64,000 bases of DNA from positions 108,111 through 172,110 of the forward strand of contig JAAEZT010000002.1 in NCBI GenBank assembly GCA_018222765.1, read 5' to 3'. Below are positions 1 to 9,254 of the stretch, one piece after another. Under the pieces are notes generated by a model. It worked only from the letters and a program-made list of their open reading frames with translations, ran no database searches and was not told where the DNA came from. The position numbers and the translations under genes are program-made. The stretch is from a bacterium. Lineage in GTDB: Bacteria > Verrucomicrobiota > Verrucomicrobiia > Verrucomicrobiales > Akkermansiaceae. How positions within the stretch are numbered: position 1 is the stretch's first letter; each line of letters begins with the position of its first letter.

Positions 1-3000
1 AAATCATTGGGAATCACAATGCCAGCTGTACCAGCCCGAAGCTGTGCACCGCGCGAATGAACGACACCAGCCCCAAGATCGTCATTGTGGTTGACCACTA
101 CGAATCCTTGTTTAACTCCAGTCTCTCCATCGAAAAAGCTGCTCGCTCCATCGCCCAACATGAATCTCCCAGTAAAGGTATTTCCTCCGGGACCAGCCAA
201 AACGAGGGTTCCATCTCCCAAGGTGCGAACCTCCCCGTCTCCACTAATCTGACCCGAGCAAGTTTGGGATTTATCAATATCGGTATTGAATTCCAAAATC
301 CCTGGGCTGTTGACTACAATCGGGCCATTTCCATCCAGACTGGATTGGAACCCAAGTGCAGTGGCGAAGCCTACTCTGAAGGCGCCATCGCTAATGGTCG
401 TCGTTCCCGTATAGGTCACGGGATTGTGAAGAATAAATTGCCCTGTTCCAACTTTCGTCAAATTGCCGCTACCCGAAATGCCACATTGCACAATGGCATC
501 ATTGTCGTCTCCAAACACCAACGTTTCCGCCCCAAGATCAATACTGGGAGTCTCCGAGGCTGCGAGGGAAGCGATCGTTATCGGACTCCCTCCGCTTCCA
601 GTGAGCTGCAGAGTAACTGCACCGGTAAGCGAGACTGCTTCGCTCGAATAATCTCCACTATTCACGATCACCGTTCCGTTGGGCTGAACCGCCGACAGCG
701 CTTCTCCAATTGTTGCGAACGCATTGTAACTCATTGTGGCCGGAGAGACCGCAGAACCGCTATCGGCATCTGCGATTGCTGAGCCCGCAGTGGTGCCCGA
801 AAAATCATCGTCCACATAAATTGGATCGGGAGCGGTTTCAGAAACGATGATCGTGCCTGCCGTGGGACCGCCGCCATCTTCGTCACCGTCCTCGACCGAC
901 ACCAAAATTACCGTCGGATCAATTGCAACAAAGCCCGGGACAAATTCAACCGCAGCGAGCGCTGCCGTCACAGTAGAAGGTTCTCCAGTCACCGTCCATT
1001 CTCCTGAGGCATTATCAAATGATTCTCCATTCCCACTCGCGGCCGTGAGCTCACCTTCGAGTCCGGTATAATTTTGAATACTCAGGGTCACCGTGACTTG
1101 ATCGGCTGCTCCAATACTTGTGAAAATACCCGCACCATCAGACTCATTCCAAAATTTCAAGCTTGATACTGCAGCGGATCCTCCGGAAAGAGCCCTGATA
1201 CTAACATCAGTAAAAGGCGACCCTGGTGTATTGGTATTTCCTCCGGTTCCGGTTGCGTTTCCCACATTGATTCCTACGTTGACGGTATGGTCACCAACCC
1301 AGTTACTGCTATCATTACTCGCCAAGTTCGCTGTCGCAGACGCCGCTCCATTGACGGAGTAGGTCACCGAGTCACTGGCATCACTCAGAATCATCGCTAG
1401 ACGAACCGGAGCTCCTGGAACCAGAGCAATAGTAGAGAGAGGAACAACAATCGTATCGTCACCCAACCAGCTCAGGTCGGTGAAGACTCCCGCAGTAGAA
1501 AGATCATCAGTCGGAACATCCGCGGGTGCACCACCCGACTTCACCAGGAGGTGCGGAATTCCATTCACCAAGAGAATAGAACTTCCATTGCTACTCCCGC
1601 CAATCTCCCAAACAAGAACAGTTCCCGTGAGATCAGCTGCTTGGACCGTAAAATCTATTTCAATCGCGTAACCTGATGCAACCGCAAGTGCGGCACCATT
1701 TGCATCGATATCAAAACTGCTATCGTCCGGGGACCGTCCATCGCTGAACGTAGAAATATTGCTCAGTCCCGCATAATAGACCAGTGGCGTTCCCAACCCG
1801 ATTAGCGAGGATCGAGTTGAGTCATCGGGATCAAATATCGTGATGTCATTCAAGGGAATGTTCCCCGCAAATGATCCAACCGCCACCTGGGCCAAGTTTG
1901 TACCGGTGGGACTGCTATTCCCATCACCAATAAGAACGATCGCACTGGAAGGAGATCCCGCAATGGGGGTGACCTGCCCACCACTCATCGCACCGATATT
2001 GGCAATGAGGGTCTCGCTTCCCTCAAACACCCCGTCGAGCAAAGCGGCGACACTCAAGGTGGCAGAGGTCGAACCAACCGGAATGTCCACCGATGCAACA
2101 GAGGTGAAATCACTGCCATCGCTGGCAACACCGGAAAAGTTAATGCCCACCGTAAGGTTCGAACCGACAGGCGCCACCGTGGAATTGAGAGTCCATTCAG
2201 CGAAATCTCCCTCCGTAACATCACCGTCGCTCATAATCGTAACCACTGAATCAACGTATTTCACAACCACGACAAAACTTCCGCTATCCGAAGCCGAACC
2301 ATCTGAAACCGTGAAGTCAAAACCTCCCGTCACAGGAGAGGCGTCTCCGGTAAACTCAATCAACTCATCATTCACCTCGAGCTGAGTGAAGGTGTCATTC
2401 AATCCGAGAGGTCCATTGACCGCATGACTGAGCGTTCCACCGCTGGGGACGGAGGTAACGGTGTAGGTCAGCGAGCTATCAGCGGTGTCACCGTCAAAAG
2501 TATCGAGTAATGAATCATCAATTGTTCCAGTCGCTCCCGGCAAAAGTGTCAGCGTCGAATTGGCAACCACAGAAGGATCGTTGTTGGGAATCAAACTGGA
2601 AATACTCAGGCCCCGAAGGGAGACCGAACTGGTCAACCCCAAGTTGCCACCACCAAGAGCTTCTGTCGTCAATTCCACTACCTGCCCGCTTGAGAGAGGT
2701 GCCAAGAGACCACCCCAGCTTCCAGACAGGCGGGCGTTGCCATTGTCTCGGTTATAAGCGGCGCCCCGACCCCGTGCAATCTGACCACCGGCTCCATCAA
2801 TCTGCCATCCCTGCCAGGGAACAACCCGAATATGGTTGTCATTCGCAGTGTCACTTGAGGTGAAAATTGATCCGAAGAACAGATAGTCGTCAGTAGCGTT
2901 AACGGTCACCTGACTCGTTCCAGAAGTATGACTGAATGCAGAACTCCCACCAATAAGTGTGTCGAAGATAATCGGAGTGGTTGCAGCATTGTTAACCTCC

Positions 3001-4079
3001 TGACTCACTCCATGAGCCAGCGAAATACTCTTCGCAGTAATGGGGAGTTTCACAATCGTCAGAGCTGTTTCATTTCCCTGAATGGTCGAGGCAGCCCCTC
3101 CGGACTCCATCTTCAATTCCACATTTAGAATTTGACCGGGAGTTGCCGAAACCAATGTCCCGATCGCTGTCACACCACTTTGGGTATCCTCACCATTTCC
3201 TTCTCCACGGAGATAAGTCGTGGTCTTTGAGCCTTCGACCTCGGCACCATCCAGCGTCAAGCGTTGCTGGTAATTTGTCCGAGTGTTGTTGGCATCCCCT
3301 TTCTCTATGCGAGTATTAGCAAAAACGAGATAAAGTCCCGCTTCATTGAGTGTGACGTCGCTGGTGCCAGCCGTGAAAGAAAAAGCCGTGCCCAACGAAC
3401 TGCTTGCGTCGATTTGATCGTAGGCCACATCAACGCCAGCCGTCCCGACGGTCCCAGCTTGATTTGAAGAGCGCTGAACACTCAGGAAATCCCAGTTATC
3501 ATCGAGTTTGAGTAATTGAATCGCCGTCCCATTCGCAAACCGGGCCGGAACTACTGTCGTCACGCTGTTATCGTCCGAACGTCGACTTTGGAGAGTCAGG
3601 ATGTCATCGTCATTCGCAACGGTGATGATCCCCCCACCTGACATCACGGTTTCATTAGCACCGGATTGCCTCCGAATATATCCTTGAGAACGCCCAATCG
3701 CCAATTCAGCACCTGCCAGAGTCAAATTTGTCAGGATTTCTGCCCGGGTAGTGCCCGCCGCAGCATCAAATCGGGCATCATACATCACCAAATGACGTCC
3801 GGCACTCAGGGCAATCTGCGTGGCATCTACTCCGGAAGGATTTAACTCGTAGGAACCTTCCACCAAAACACCTGTGTCAAAATCATGAGTCAGAGTCGGA
3901 CCGAAAAGCCCATCTCCCAATGCCCGTGTCAGCGGCTCGCCCCCACCAGCTTCGATGATAATTGCTTGGTCACCAAATGTTCCGCCAGGCGTCACCGCTC
4001 CGGGAGTGGTCGTGATGGCCATTGCCGAGGCGAGAGTGAAACTCAGCGCAAATCTTCGAGAGGTTTTATGTGTCTTCAT
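1..4079 (-). CDS. giant secreted surface protein with autotransporter-type repeats (N-terminal 1359 residues, cut by window edge)
   Basis: The frame is open from an ATG at 4079 to the window edge, so the C-terminus is missing. Residues 1 to about 28 look like a signal peptide (basic start MKTHKTSRRF, then an Ala/Thr-rich hydrophobic run). Three similar beta-sandwich-like units follow, each with a pattern such as AGLYLVFANTR and a later LTLDGAEVEG-like strand. Next come a cadherin/Calx-beta-like stretch (TVTSVPSGGTLSH, then VTEGDFAEWTLN), a LamG-like region with FTDLSW, a segment YVDDDFSGTTAG with FATIGEALSA that resembles the start of a right-handed beta helix, and two passenger-associated repeats (SGSGNLTKVGTGQFIL with TYTGTTTI; SGDGEVRTLGDGTLVLAG). 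Such repeats are typical of long surface adhesins or autotransporter passengers in Verrucomicrobiota. A surface or extracellular role is inferred; ligand unknown. The missing C-terminus would show whether it ends in a beta-barrel or PEP-CTERM. Confidence 0.85.
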   Translation of the reverse strand, partial: MKTHKTSRRFALSFTLASAMAITTTPGAVTPGGTFGDQAIIIEAGGGEPLTRALGDGLFGPTLTHDFDTGVLVEGSYELNPSGVDATQIALSAGRHLVMYDARFDAAAGTTRAEILTNLTLAGAELAIGRSQGYIRRQSGANETVMSGGGIITVANDDDILTLQSRRSDDNSVTTVVPARFANGTAIQLLKLDDNWDFLSVQRSSNQAGTVGTAGVDVAYDQIDASSSLGTAFSFTAGTSDVTLNEAGLYLVFANTRIEKGDANNTRTNYQQRLTLDGAEVEGSKTTTYLRGEGNGEDTQSGVTAIGTLVSATPGQILNVELKMESGGAASTIQGNETALTIVKLPITAKSISLAHGVSQEVNNAATTPIIFDTLIGGSSAFSHTSGTSQVTVNATDDYLFFGSIFTSSDTANDNHIRVVPWQGWQIDGAGGQIARGRGAAYNRDNGNARLSGSWGGLLAPLSSGQVVELTTEALGGGNLGLTSSVSLRGLSISSLIPNNDPSVVANSTLTLLPGATGTIDDSLLDTFDGDTADSSLTYTVTSVPSGGTLSHAVNGPLGLNDTFTQLEVNDELIEFTGDASPVTGGFDFTVSDGSASDSGSFVVVVKYVDSVVTIMSDGDVTEGDFAEWTLNSTVAPVGSNLTVGINFSGVASDGSDFTSVASVDIPVGSTSATLSVAALLDGVFEGSETLIANIGAMSGGQVTPIAGSPSSAIVLIGDGNSSPTGTNLAQVAVGSFAGNIPLNDITIFDPDDSTRSSLIGLGTPLVYYAGLSNISTFSDGRSPDDSSFDIDANGAALAVASGYAIEIDFTVQAADLTGTVLVWEIGGSSNGSSILLVNGIPHLLVKSGGAPADVPTDDLSTAGVFTDLSWLGDDTIVVPLSTIALVPGAPVRLAMILSDASDSVTYSVNGAASATANLASNDSSNWVGDHTVNVGINVGNATGTGGNTNTPGSPFTDVSIRALSGGSAAVSSLKFWNESDGAGIFTSIGAADQVTVTLSIQNYTGLEGELTAASGNGESFDNASGEWTVTGEPSTVTAALAAVEFVPGFVAIDPTVILVSVEDGDEDGGGPTAGTIIVSETAPDPIYVDDDFSGTTAGSAIADADSGSAVSPATMSYNAFATIGEALSAVQPNGTVIVNSGDYSSEAVSLTGAVTLQLTGSGGSPITIASLAASETPSIDLGAETLVFGDDNDAIVQCGISGSGNLTKVGTGQFILHNPVTYTGTTTISDGAFRVGFATALGFQSSLDGNGPIVVNSPGILEFNTDIDKSQTCSGQISGDGEVRTLGDGTLVLAGPGGNTFTGRFMLGDGASSFFDGETGVKQGFVVVNHNDDLGAGVVHSRGAQLRAGTAGIVIPND

Positions 4080-4420
4080 CGTGTAGCGGATCTATTGTCA
4101 TTCGGTCAGGAACCATCCATCCCGAAATCTTTATCACTGCATCATGAATTTTGCTCAAGTTCCGTCAATCTGATTTCACTACCCTTAAGATTTGAATAAT
4201 TCCAATCTTCCAAAACAAATTCACAAATCTGAAATATAGTGACAGTCCGCATCATCAAATCGCCGCATTTCCCTCCTCAAGAAATGAATTTCTCAGAGCT
4301 CCCGCTGAGCTGCCTCTTCATGGCAGACTCCGCACGGCCTGAAAAGATTGCCAAAATGCAGGTCTACCCTCCTCTTCCATCAGAGAGGAGGTAAGCAAAG
4401 GCTCCTCCCAATTGGAGGCT
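4080..4420. other. intergenic stretch with two hairpins, no gene seen
   Basis: This 341-base gap lies between two minus-strand secreted-protein genes and should hold the promoter and leader of the left one and the 3' end of the right one. Two stem-loops sit next to the stop of the right gene: an 8-bp perfect stem, 4368-4375 with 4384-4391, and a 5-bp stem, 4404-4408 with 4414-4418. Neither is followed by a clear T-run on the minus strand, so they are terminator-like rather than textbook intrinsic terminators. I see no convincing coding frame. Confidence 0.4.
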
Positions 4421-7400
4421 CTAATTCACGACTCTCACTCTGAAGAAGACCTTATCCGGGCTTCCAATTGTAACGAGCGGAAAGCTCCCGGAGTCCGTTT
4501 CCGTGGCCGGAGCATCGGCCGCCGAAACAGTTCCCCCCAAGGCGGACCAGGTATTCATATCGGTGGAGAACTCAAGCTGATAGGTTTTCCCGGGAACACT
4601 ACTCCAGATCAAGCTCCCCAAGGTGTCAGTCAAGGTGTAATTGGTCACTTCCAGATGCGAACTGGAATCATTAGCCGCGGTTCCTGCAAGGAACTCTGCG
4701 AGGTTTGTGCGTCCATCTCCATCAAGATCAAGATCGCGGTCGGAAGCATCAAGTGGGTTGAGGCCGTTGGCGATTTCATAATCATTGGTCATTCCATCCT
4801 CGTCGGTATCGCCAAAGTTATTCTCAGTCGAGAAAGTCACGTCACTCATCTGGAATTGCTCCCCCCCACTTACGCCGTCTCCACTGATCACGAGGGTCAC
4901 ATCGTCGACTACCGCGGGAATCACGGCTGACATGATAAACAAATTATTCAGCAAGGCTTCGACGCCCAGTCCCTCGGGATTGAATTCATCCCGATCAGCA
5001 TGAGCGGCATAATCCTCCGCTATCGTCGCATAAACGGTTACCCCGTCTGACAGATCCGTTCCTGCAGCTCCCTGATATCCATTAAGAAATCCGTTAACCG
5101 GGCCATTGGCTCCATTCAAAGTCCCTGTCGTTGAAGCTCCTCCATTTCCGATATCAAGTGAAGAAATGAGGTTCACCGCTGCGGTAGAACCATCGATGGT
5201 ATAAATCAACTGAGCACGGAAACGATCTCCCGGCTCGAAGTTCGAAGAGGTGCTGGTCTCAGTCGCCCGCAATCGGGCGCTGAAGAAGACTTCCCCCACT
5301 GTCGACAGATCGAGCGTTTCCGAGATCACCGTCCGAAGAGACGTTCCTCCGCTGGAGAGAGTAAGAGTTCTTTCCACGGGATCGTTCACCCACTGCGGAG
5401 CGGGATCAATAGCCAAATTAGTTCCCACATCTTCCAGGGTCCCTGACAAATCGCTCTGGCCAATGAGATAACGATTTGGCACCTGCACCGTCACAGTCTG
5501 TCTCGCCAAAGAGTAGCTGATATCAGCAACATCAAAGGTAATCGACCCTGGAGTCAGGGGAGCAGGAACGGTGAAAGTCACCAACCCGAAGTCTCCGGAT
5601 GCTGGGGAAATTGCTCCGTTACTCAGATCCCAACCTGGCCCACCGTTCGCCCCCGTAATTTCAAGATCAAAGGTGAGGGTGTCATCATCAAATCCCGGCC
5701 CATTTTCCACGCGGGTAACATTGGTTGGTCCGGTCACAACAATGTTGGGGAGAGCCAAATCCAAAACCACGCTGGCAGTCTTCGACGGATCAAAGGCATC
5801 CGTCACCGTCACGGTGTAGGGAGCAGTGAAAGGAAGGAAGGGTCCGAACATCACCGGCTTGGCATCGGAGTACGACCCAGCATTCGGATTGTCTGCCGAA
5901 GTCCACCCGGTGCTCGCACCCAGATTTACGCTGGTAATAAAGAGAGGTGCGGAAAATGTATCATCAGCCGGATTCGGCGTTCCTTGGTTGTTAAAAATAG
6001 CAGGGCCGTTATAGGCCTGCAATTCAGGAGCTGCCTGGGAAAGCTTAAGGTCCCTTACGGTATAGGTCTCGTTACCCGAATCATTGATTCCCTCGAAAAC
6101 CAACTGGGCGGAATTGACACTCGCTGGAATAATATAGTCTAGAATGTAGTTAAATGTGCCGGCGCTCGGTGCCAGTTCATCAGCTGAAAGAATCCCGTCG
6201 ACCTTAATAATATCGTGTCTGGAAATTAGATTAATCGGATTTCCGGTGTCACCATCAAAGATAAGATAAGCGACAAACTCATCCGTTTCCTCGGTCCCGG
6301 TCGATCCGTCATCAACTTGAAGAGTTCCCGAAAACTGCACATCCGCTTGTCCGGTAAGATCAATCAAAGCCGATGACATCACAAAACGTGATCCGTCTCC
6401 GCCAGGCCGGCTCATCACTGCAGTGCGGGCGCCATCGTCAAAAGTCCAGCCGGAAACACTGACCACTCCAGAGGTCGACACGGGCAGGTTTGTTCCCGCC
6501 AAATCATCAGAGAGAATAATTCGCTGCGGAACTACCGAAACCGCTGAAGTGCAATTCGCATCGCTCTGATCAGCGAATTCTAGGTCAAGCGTTCCACTTG
6601 CAAACTCCGCGAGGGGAATTCCCGTGAAATTTACTGGCACATCATAAGCACCGGTTTGCCCTAGGAGCGAACTCCCAACCGGTCCGGTCACGACCCAGCC
6701 TGCGCCGCCCTCCCCCTCTAAAGAAACCGTCAAATTAACTCCAAAAGTATCGTCGGAGGGATCACTCGCTGTCCCCTGGAAATCGCGGGTCGAGCTGGAA
6801 GCTCCTGCCGTAATCATGCAGTCCACAACTTCCGTCTCCAACTGAAGCGCCATGAAAAGATCCGAGCTGGTGGAACTCGAATTATGCACTGACACTGCAA
6901 GCGTGTGCGTTCCCGGAGTCAAACGCCTAATCGATTTTATCAAGGTCGCATTTCCTGCGATCGCAGGAGTAACTACCGCATTCCCACCAGTCGTTGAGCC
7001 CTCGGGAAGCGAAAGCTCTGCCCTCCGGATCTGCGACTCCGAATTGGCCGTTCCAGCCGCCCCCTGAGTATAACTATCAGCAGCTCCCGCCTCCATATTC
7101 ACCTGCATGACCAATTCGCCATCCAGATAAACGAACCCTCCGTCATCAAAAATGTAGCGAATCACCGGATTCACATAAAAATTCCCATCATCAGGCACCG
7201 TGAAGGTCGTTCGAAAATAGCCCGTCCGGCGCTGACCGCTCGGCGGCCCTCCAATGTTGGTTCCAAACGCCGTAAATTCGGGCGGTGCCGGAAGACCATC
7301 TGTAAAATAGGTAATTCCGCCGTATCCCAGCGGTCCCGCTCCCAATCCTGCATCAAAATCCGCTCCCCCGCTTGTAAATGAAGGCCCGCTATAACTGGCG

Positions 7401-7606
7401 TCAAATTCCGTCGCTCCCGCAAACCAAGGCGTCGTGTCATCCGGATGAGGAGTCGTCGTTCCCGATCCTGTTGGAAGGGCACCCGTATTAGGATGCATGT
7501 AATTCCAGTTCTGGTTCCAATCGACCAAACTGTTTTGAGCTAGTAGCGATGCGAAAAATTGGGAGCCAATTGATATGGCAAACAAGGCGGGGGCTTTGAA
7601 CTTCAT
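4421..7606 (-). CDS. large secreted protein with Ca-binding-type repeat and C-terminal module
   Basis: ATG at 7606 gives 1061 residues; a GTG one codon upstream is an alternative. A signal peptide covers residues 1-24 (MKFKAPALFAISIGSQFFAS). The first 260 residues resemble the N-terminal beta-sandwich of verrucomicrobial and planctomycete secreted proteins (FRTTFTVPDD, then FDDGGFVYLDGELV). The middle consists of repeated Ig-like or discoidin-like beta domains with related phrases (DEFVAYLIFDGDTG and RAQLIYTIDGST). Near residue 945 is a thrombospondin-3/EF-hand-like Asp-rich run (DTDEDGMTNDYEIANGLNP, then DLDGDGRTNLAEF), probably Ca-binding. The last 70 residues (SVPGKTYQLEFSTDMNTW ending FFRVRVVN) form a module also seen at the end of the CotH-type protein at 15750-20870. 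No catalytic signature was recognised. Likely exported; function unknown. Confidence 0.85.
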   Translation of the reverse strand: MKFKAPALFAISIGSQFFASLLAQNSLVDWNQNWNYMHPNTGALPTGSGTTTPHPDDTTPWFAGATEFDASYSGPSFTSGGADFDAGLGAGPLGYGGITYFTDGLPAPPEFTAFGTNIGGPPSGQRRTGYFRTTFTVPDDGNFYVNPVIRYIFDDGGFVYLDGELVMQVNMEAGAADSYTQGAAGTANSESQIRRAELSLPEGSTTGGNAVVTPAIAGNATLIKSIRRLTPGTHTLAVSVHNSSSTSSDLFMALQLETEVVDCMITAGASSSTRDFQGTASDPSDDTFGVNLTVSLEGEGGAGWVVTGPVGSSLLGQTGAYDVPVNFTGIPLAEFASGTLDLEFADQSDANCTSAVSVVPQRIILSDDLAGTNLPVSTSGVVSVSGWTFDDGARTAVMSRPGGDGSRFVMSSALIDLTGQADVQFSGTLQVDDGSTGTEETDEFVAYLIFDGDTGNPINLISRHDIIKVDGILSADELAPSAGTFNYILDYIIPASVNSAQLVFEGINDSGNETYTVRDLKLSQAAPELQAYNGPAIFNNQGTPNPADDTFSAPLFITSVNLGASTGWTSADNPNAGSYSDAKPVMFGPFLPFTAPYTVTVTDAFDPSKTASVVLDLALPNIVVTGPTNVTRVENGPGFDDDTLTFDLEITGANGGPGWDLSNGAISPASGDFGLVTFTVPAPLTPGSITFDVADISYSLARQTVTVQVPNRYLIGQSDLSGTLEDVGTNLAIDPAPQWVNDPVERTLTLSSGGTSLRTVISETLDLSTVGEVFFSARLRATETSTSSNFEPGDRFRAQLIYTIDGSTAAVNLISSLDIGNGGASTTGTLNGANGPVNGFLNGYQGAAGTDLSDGVTVYATIAEDYAAHADRDEFNPEGLGVEALLNNLFIMSAVIPAVVDDVTLVISGDGVSGGEQFQMSDVTFSTENNFGDTDEDGMTNDYEIANGLNPLDASDRDLDLDGDGRTNLAEFLAGTAANDSSSHLEVTNYTLTDTLGSLIWSSVPGKTYQLEFSTDMNTWSALGGTVSAADAPATETDSGSFPLVTIGSPDKVFFRVRVVN

Positions 7607-7985
7607 CACGTTAAGTAAGATTTGGGGCTAGGAGTCGCTTTTCGGAATAAATTCGAAAGTTCTTGAGTGTCACTTTGAACACGAATTCCCCCGTCTGGCC
7701 ATGCCAATTTAAAAAACCTGACGGGGATTTCTTCTTTTTCCGTCATAATTCTAAATTCCTGCTGAAATAATCAGATGGCGTCTGCTCTCCAGCCTGAATT
7801 CGTCCAGCACCGACTACCAATCGCCGATCGTTCCGACATCGAAATTCTCGACAACCCCGGCCTCGATCACTCTGAAAACGCAACCATCAAATCCAAACGC
7901 TCCTCCGCCATAGGACTACCGACTCTCTCTCCGCCTCAAGCTGAACTAGTGGAAGAACAACGGGCGAAATTCGTATTGGTATGCC
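7607..7985. other. divergent promoter region with terminator-like hairpin
   Basis: This 379-base region separates two divergently transcribed genes and must contain both promoters. It includes a 7-bp inverted repeat, CCCCGTC at 7689-7695 with GACGGGG at 7720-7726, followed on the plus strand by a T-rich run to about 7739. That is the form of an intrinsic terminator, yet no plus-strand gene precedes it. It could be a leader attenuator for the esterase or the end of an unannotated short transcript. The open frame from 7775 across the esterase start has no family resemblance, and I treat it as chance. Confidence 0.35.
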
Positions 7986-9038
7986 ATGTTCCGGATCCTC
8001 ATTTTTTTGACCCTCTCATTTTCTCAGCTCTCAGCCCGCACTTGGACCAAGGGCACTACCGTCAACTGGGTCATCAAAAACCCCAAGGCCGTCGCCGTTT
8101 TCAATCAATCCACCGGTGAGAAAATCGGTGACCTCTCCAAAGGCAAACTCTCCAAGGAGGTCGCAAACTTCCAGCTGCTCAACTACGCACTCCGCGACGC
8201 CTCCGGCAACGATCTCGAAACCGGATCCACCAAAGTCGAGCACTACGACTATACCCCCGACTCCCTCCCTCAGGAAGTTCCCAAAGGCAAAGTCACTCAA
8301 CACAGCTGGAACAAGAGCGCCATCTATCCCGGCACCACCCGTGACTATCTCGTCTACGTCCCGGCCCAATATGACGCCTCAAAACCCGCCGCCCTCATGG
8401 TCTTCCAAGACGGCCTCCGTCACGCCGCTCCCGACGGTCCACTCCGCGCCACCACCGTCTTCGACAACCTCATCGCCAAAGGCGACATGCCAGTCACCAT
8501 CGGTGTCTTCATCAACCCCGGTCGTCTCGCCAAACAAGAGCCCGGCGAAAAACCACGCAACCGTAGCGTGGAGTACGACTCCCTCGGCGAAGCCTACGCC
8601 CGTTTCCTCACCGAAGAAATTCTTCCCGAAGTCAAGAAGAGCTACAACATTAGCGAAGACCCCGAGATGCGCAGCATCGCCGGCGGTTCCTCCGGTGGAA
8701 TCTGTGCTTGGACCGTCTGCTGGGAGAAGCCCAACTCCTTCCGCAAGGCCCTTATCTGGGTCGGCACCTTCGTAGACATCCGCGGCGGCAATGCCTACCC
8801 CGCCCTCGTCCGCAAGACCGACAAGAAACCCATCCGCGCCTACCTCCTTGCCGGGGAAAACGACCTCGACAACAAGTTTGGCAACTGGCCCCTCGCCAAC
8901 AAACAAATGGCCTCGTCTCTAAAGTTCAAAGACTACGACCACCACTTCGAATACGGCCAATGCTTCCACGGCTCAAAAGCCGCCGGTGCCCAACTCCCCG
9001 AAATGCTCCGCTGGCTCTGGCGAGATTGGAGAAAGTAG
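7986..9038 (+). CDS. secreted esterase D / feruloyl-esterase-like alpha/beta hydrolase
   Basis: A 350-residue protein with a short signal peptide (MFRILIFLTLSFSQLSA). Residues 30-100 form a small N-terminal beta domain; residues 110-350 match the putative esterase family (PF00756). The nucleophile elbow is GGSSGG with Ser236 in the G-x-S-x-G position. The acid is probably Asp293 or Asp295 in AGENDLDN, and His328 in CFHGSKAAG completes the triad. The conserved phrase LMVFQDG is at 137-143. Family members hydrolyse carbohydrate esters such as feruloyl or acetyl groups, and verrucomicrobial members often sit in polysaccharide-degradation loci, which fits the sulfatase cluster next door. The substrate cannot be read from the sequence. 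It is convergent with the sulfatase; the 216 bases between them hold nothing I recognise. Confidence 0.85.
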   Translation: MFRILIFLTLSFSQLSARTWTKGTTVNWVIKNPKAVAVFNQSTGEKIGDLSKGKLSKEVANFQLLNYALRDASGNDLETGSTKVEHYDYTPDSLPQEVPKGKVTQHSWNKSAIYPGTTRDYLVYVPAQYDASKPAALMVFQDGLRHAAPDGPLRATTVFDNLIAKGDMPVTIGVFINPGRLAKQEPGEKPRNRSVEYDSLGEAYARFLTEEILPEVKKSYNISEDPEMRSIAGGSSGGICAWTVCWEKPNSFRKALIWVGTFVDIRGGNAYPALVRKTDKKPIRAYLLAGENDLDNKFGNWPLANKQMASSLKFKDYDHHFEYGQCFHGSKAAGAQLPEMLRWLWRDWRK

Positions 9039-9254
9039 CAGAGGCTCTTCAATCTCTGATATTTTTTCCGGTTCTCGGACTCACTCTACCGATTGAGAGC
9101 GCTAACTTCTGGATGGGACATCGCTTACAAGACCGGGAAGGTTACAAGGAAATCCATAAACTAACAATCTACCAAGCGGCGAATCGCCACGGTATCCATT
9201 AACAACTTGCGCTAATCAGGGTAATCTTCGGAAAGAAACACCTGTAATCGAGGC

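Noticed and set aside
1840-2385. Plus-strand 181-residue frame
   Set aside because: It lies inside the minus-strand giant gene, is Thr/Pro/Ser-rich and has no recognisable domain; the minus frame is continuous with domains across the same bases.
7775-8119. Plus-strand frame starting before the esterase
   Set aside because: Overlaps the esterase start in another frame, lacks domain or signal features and has poor initiation context.
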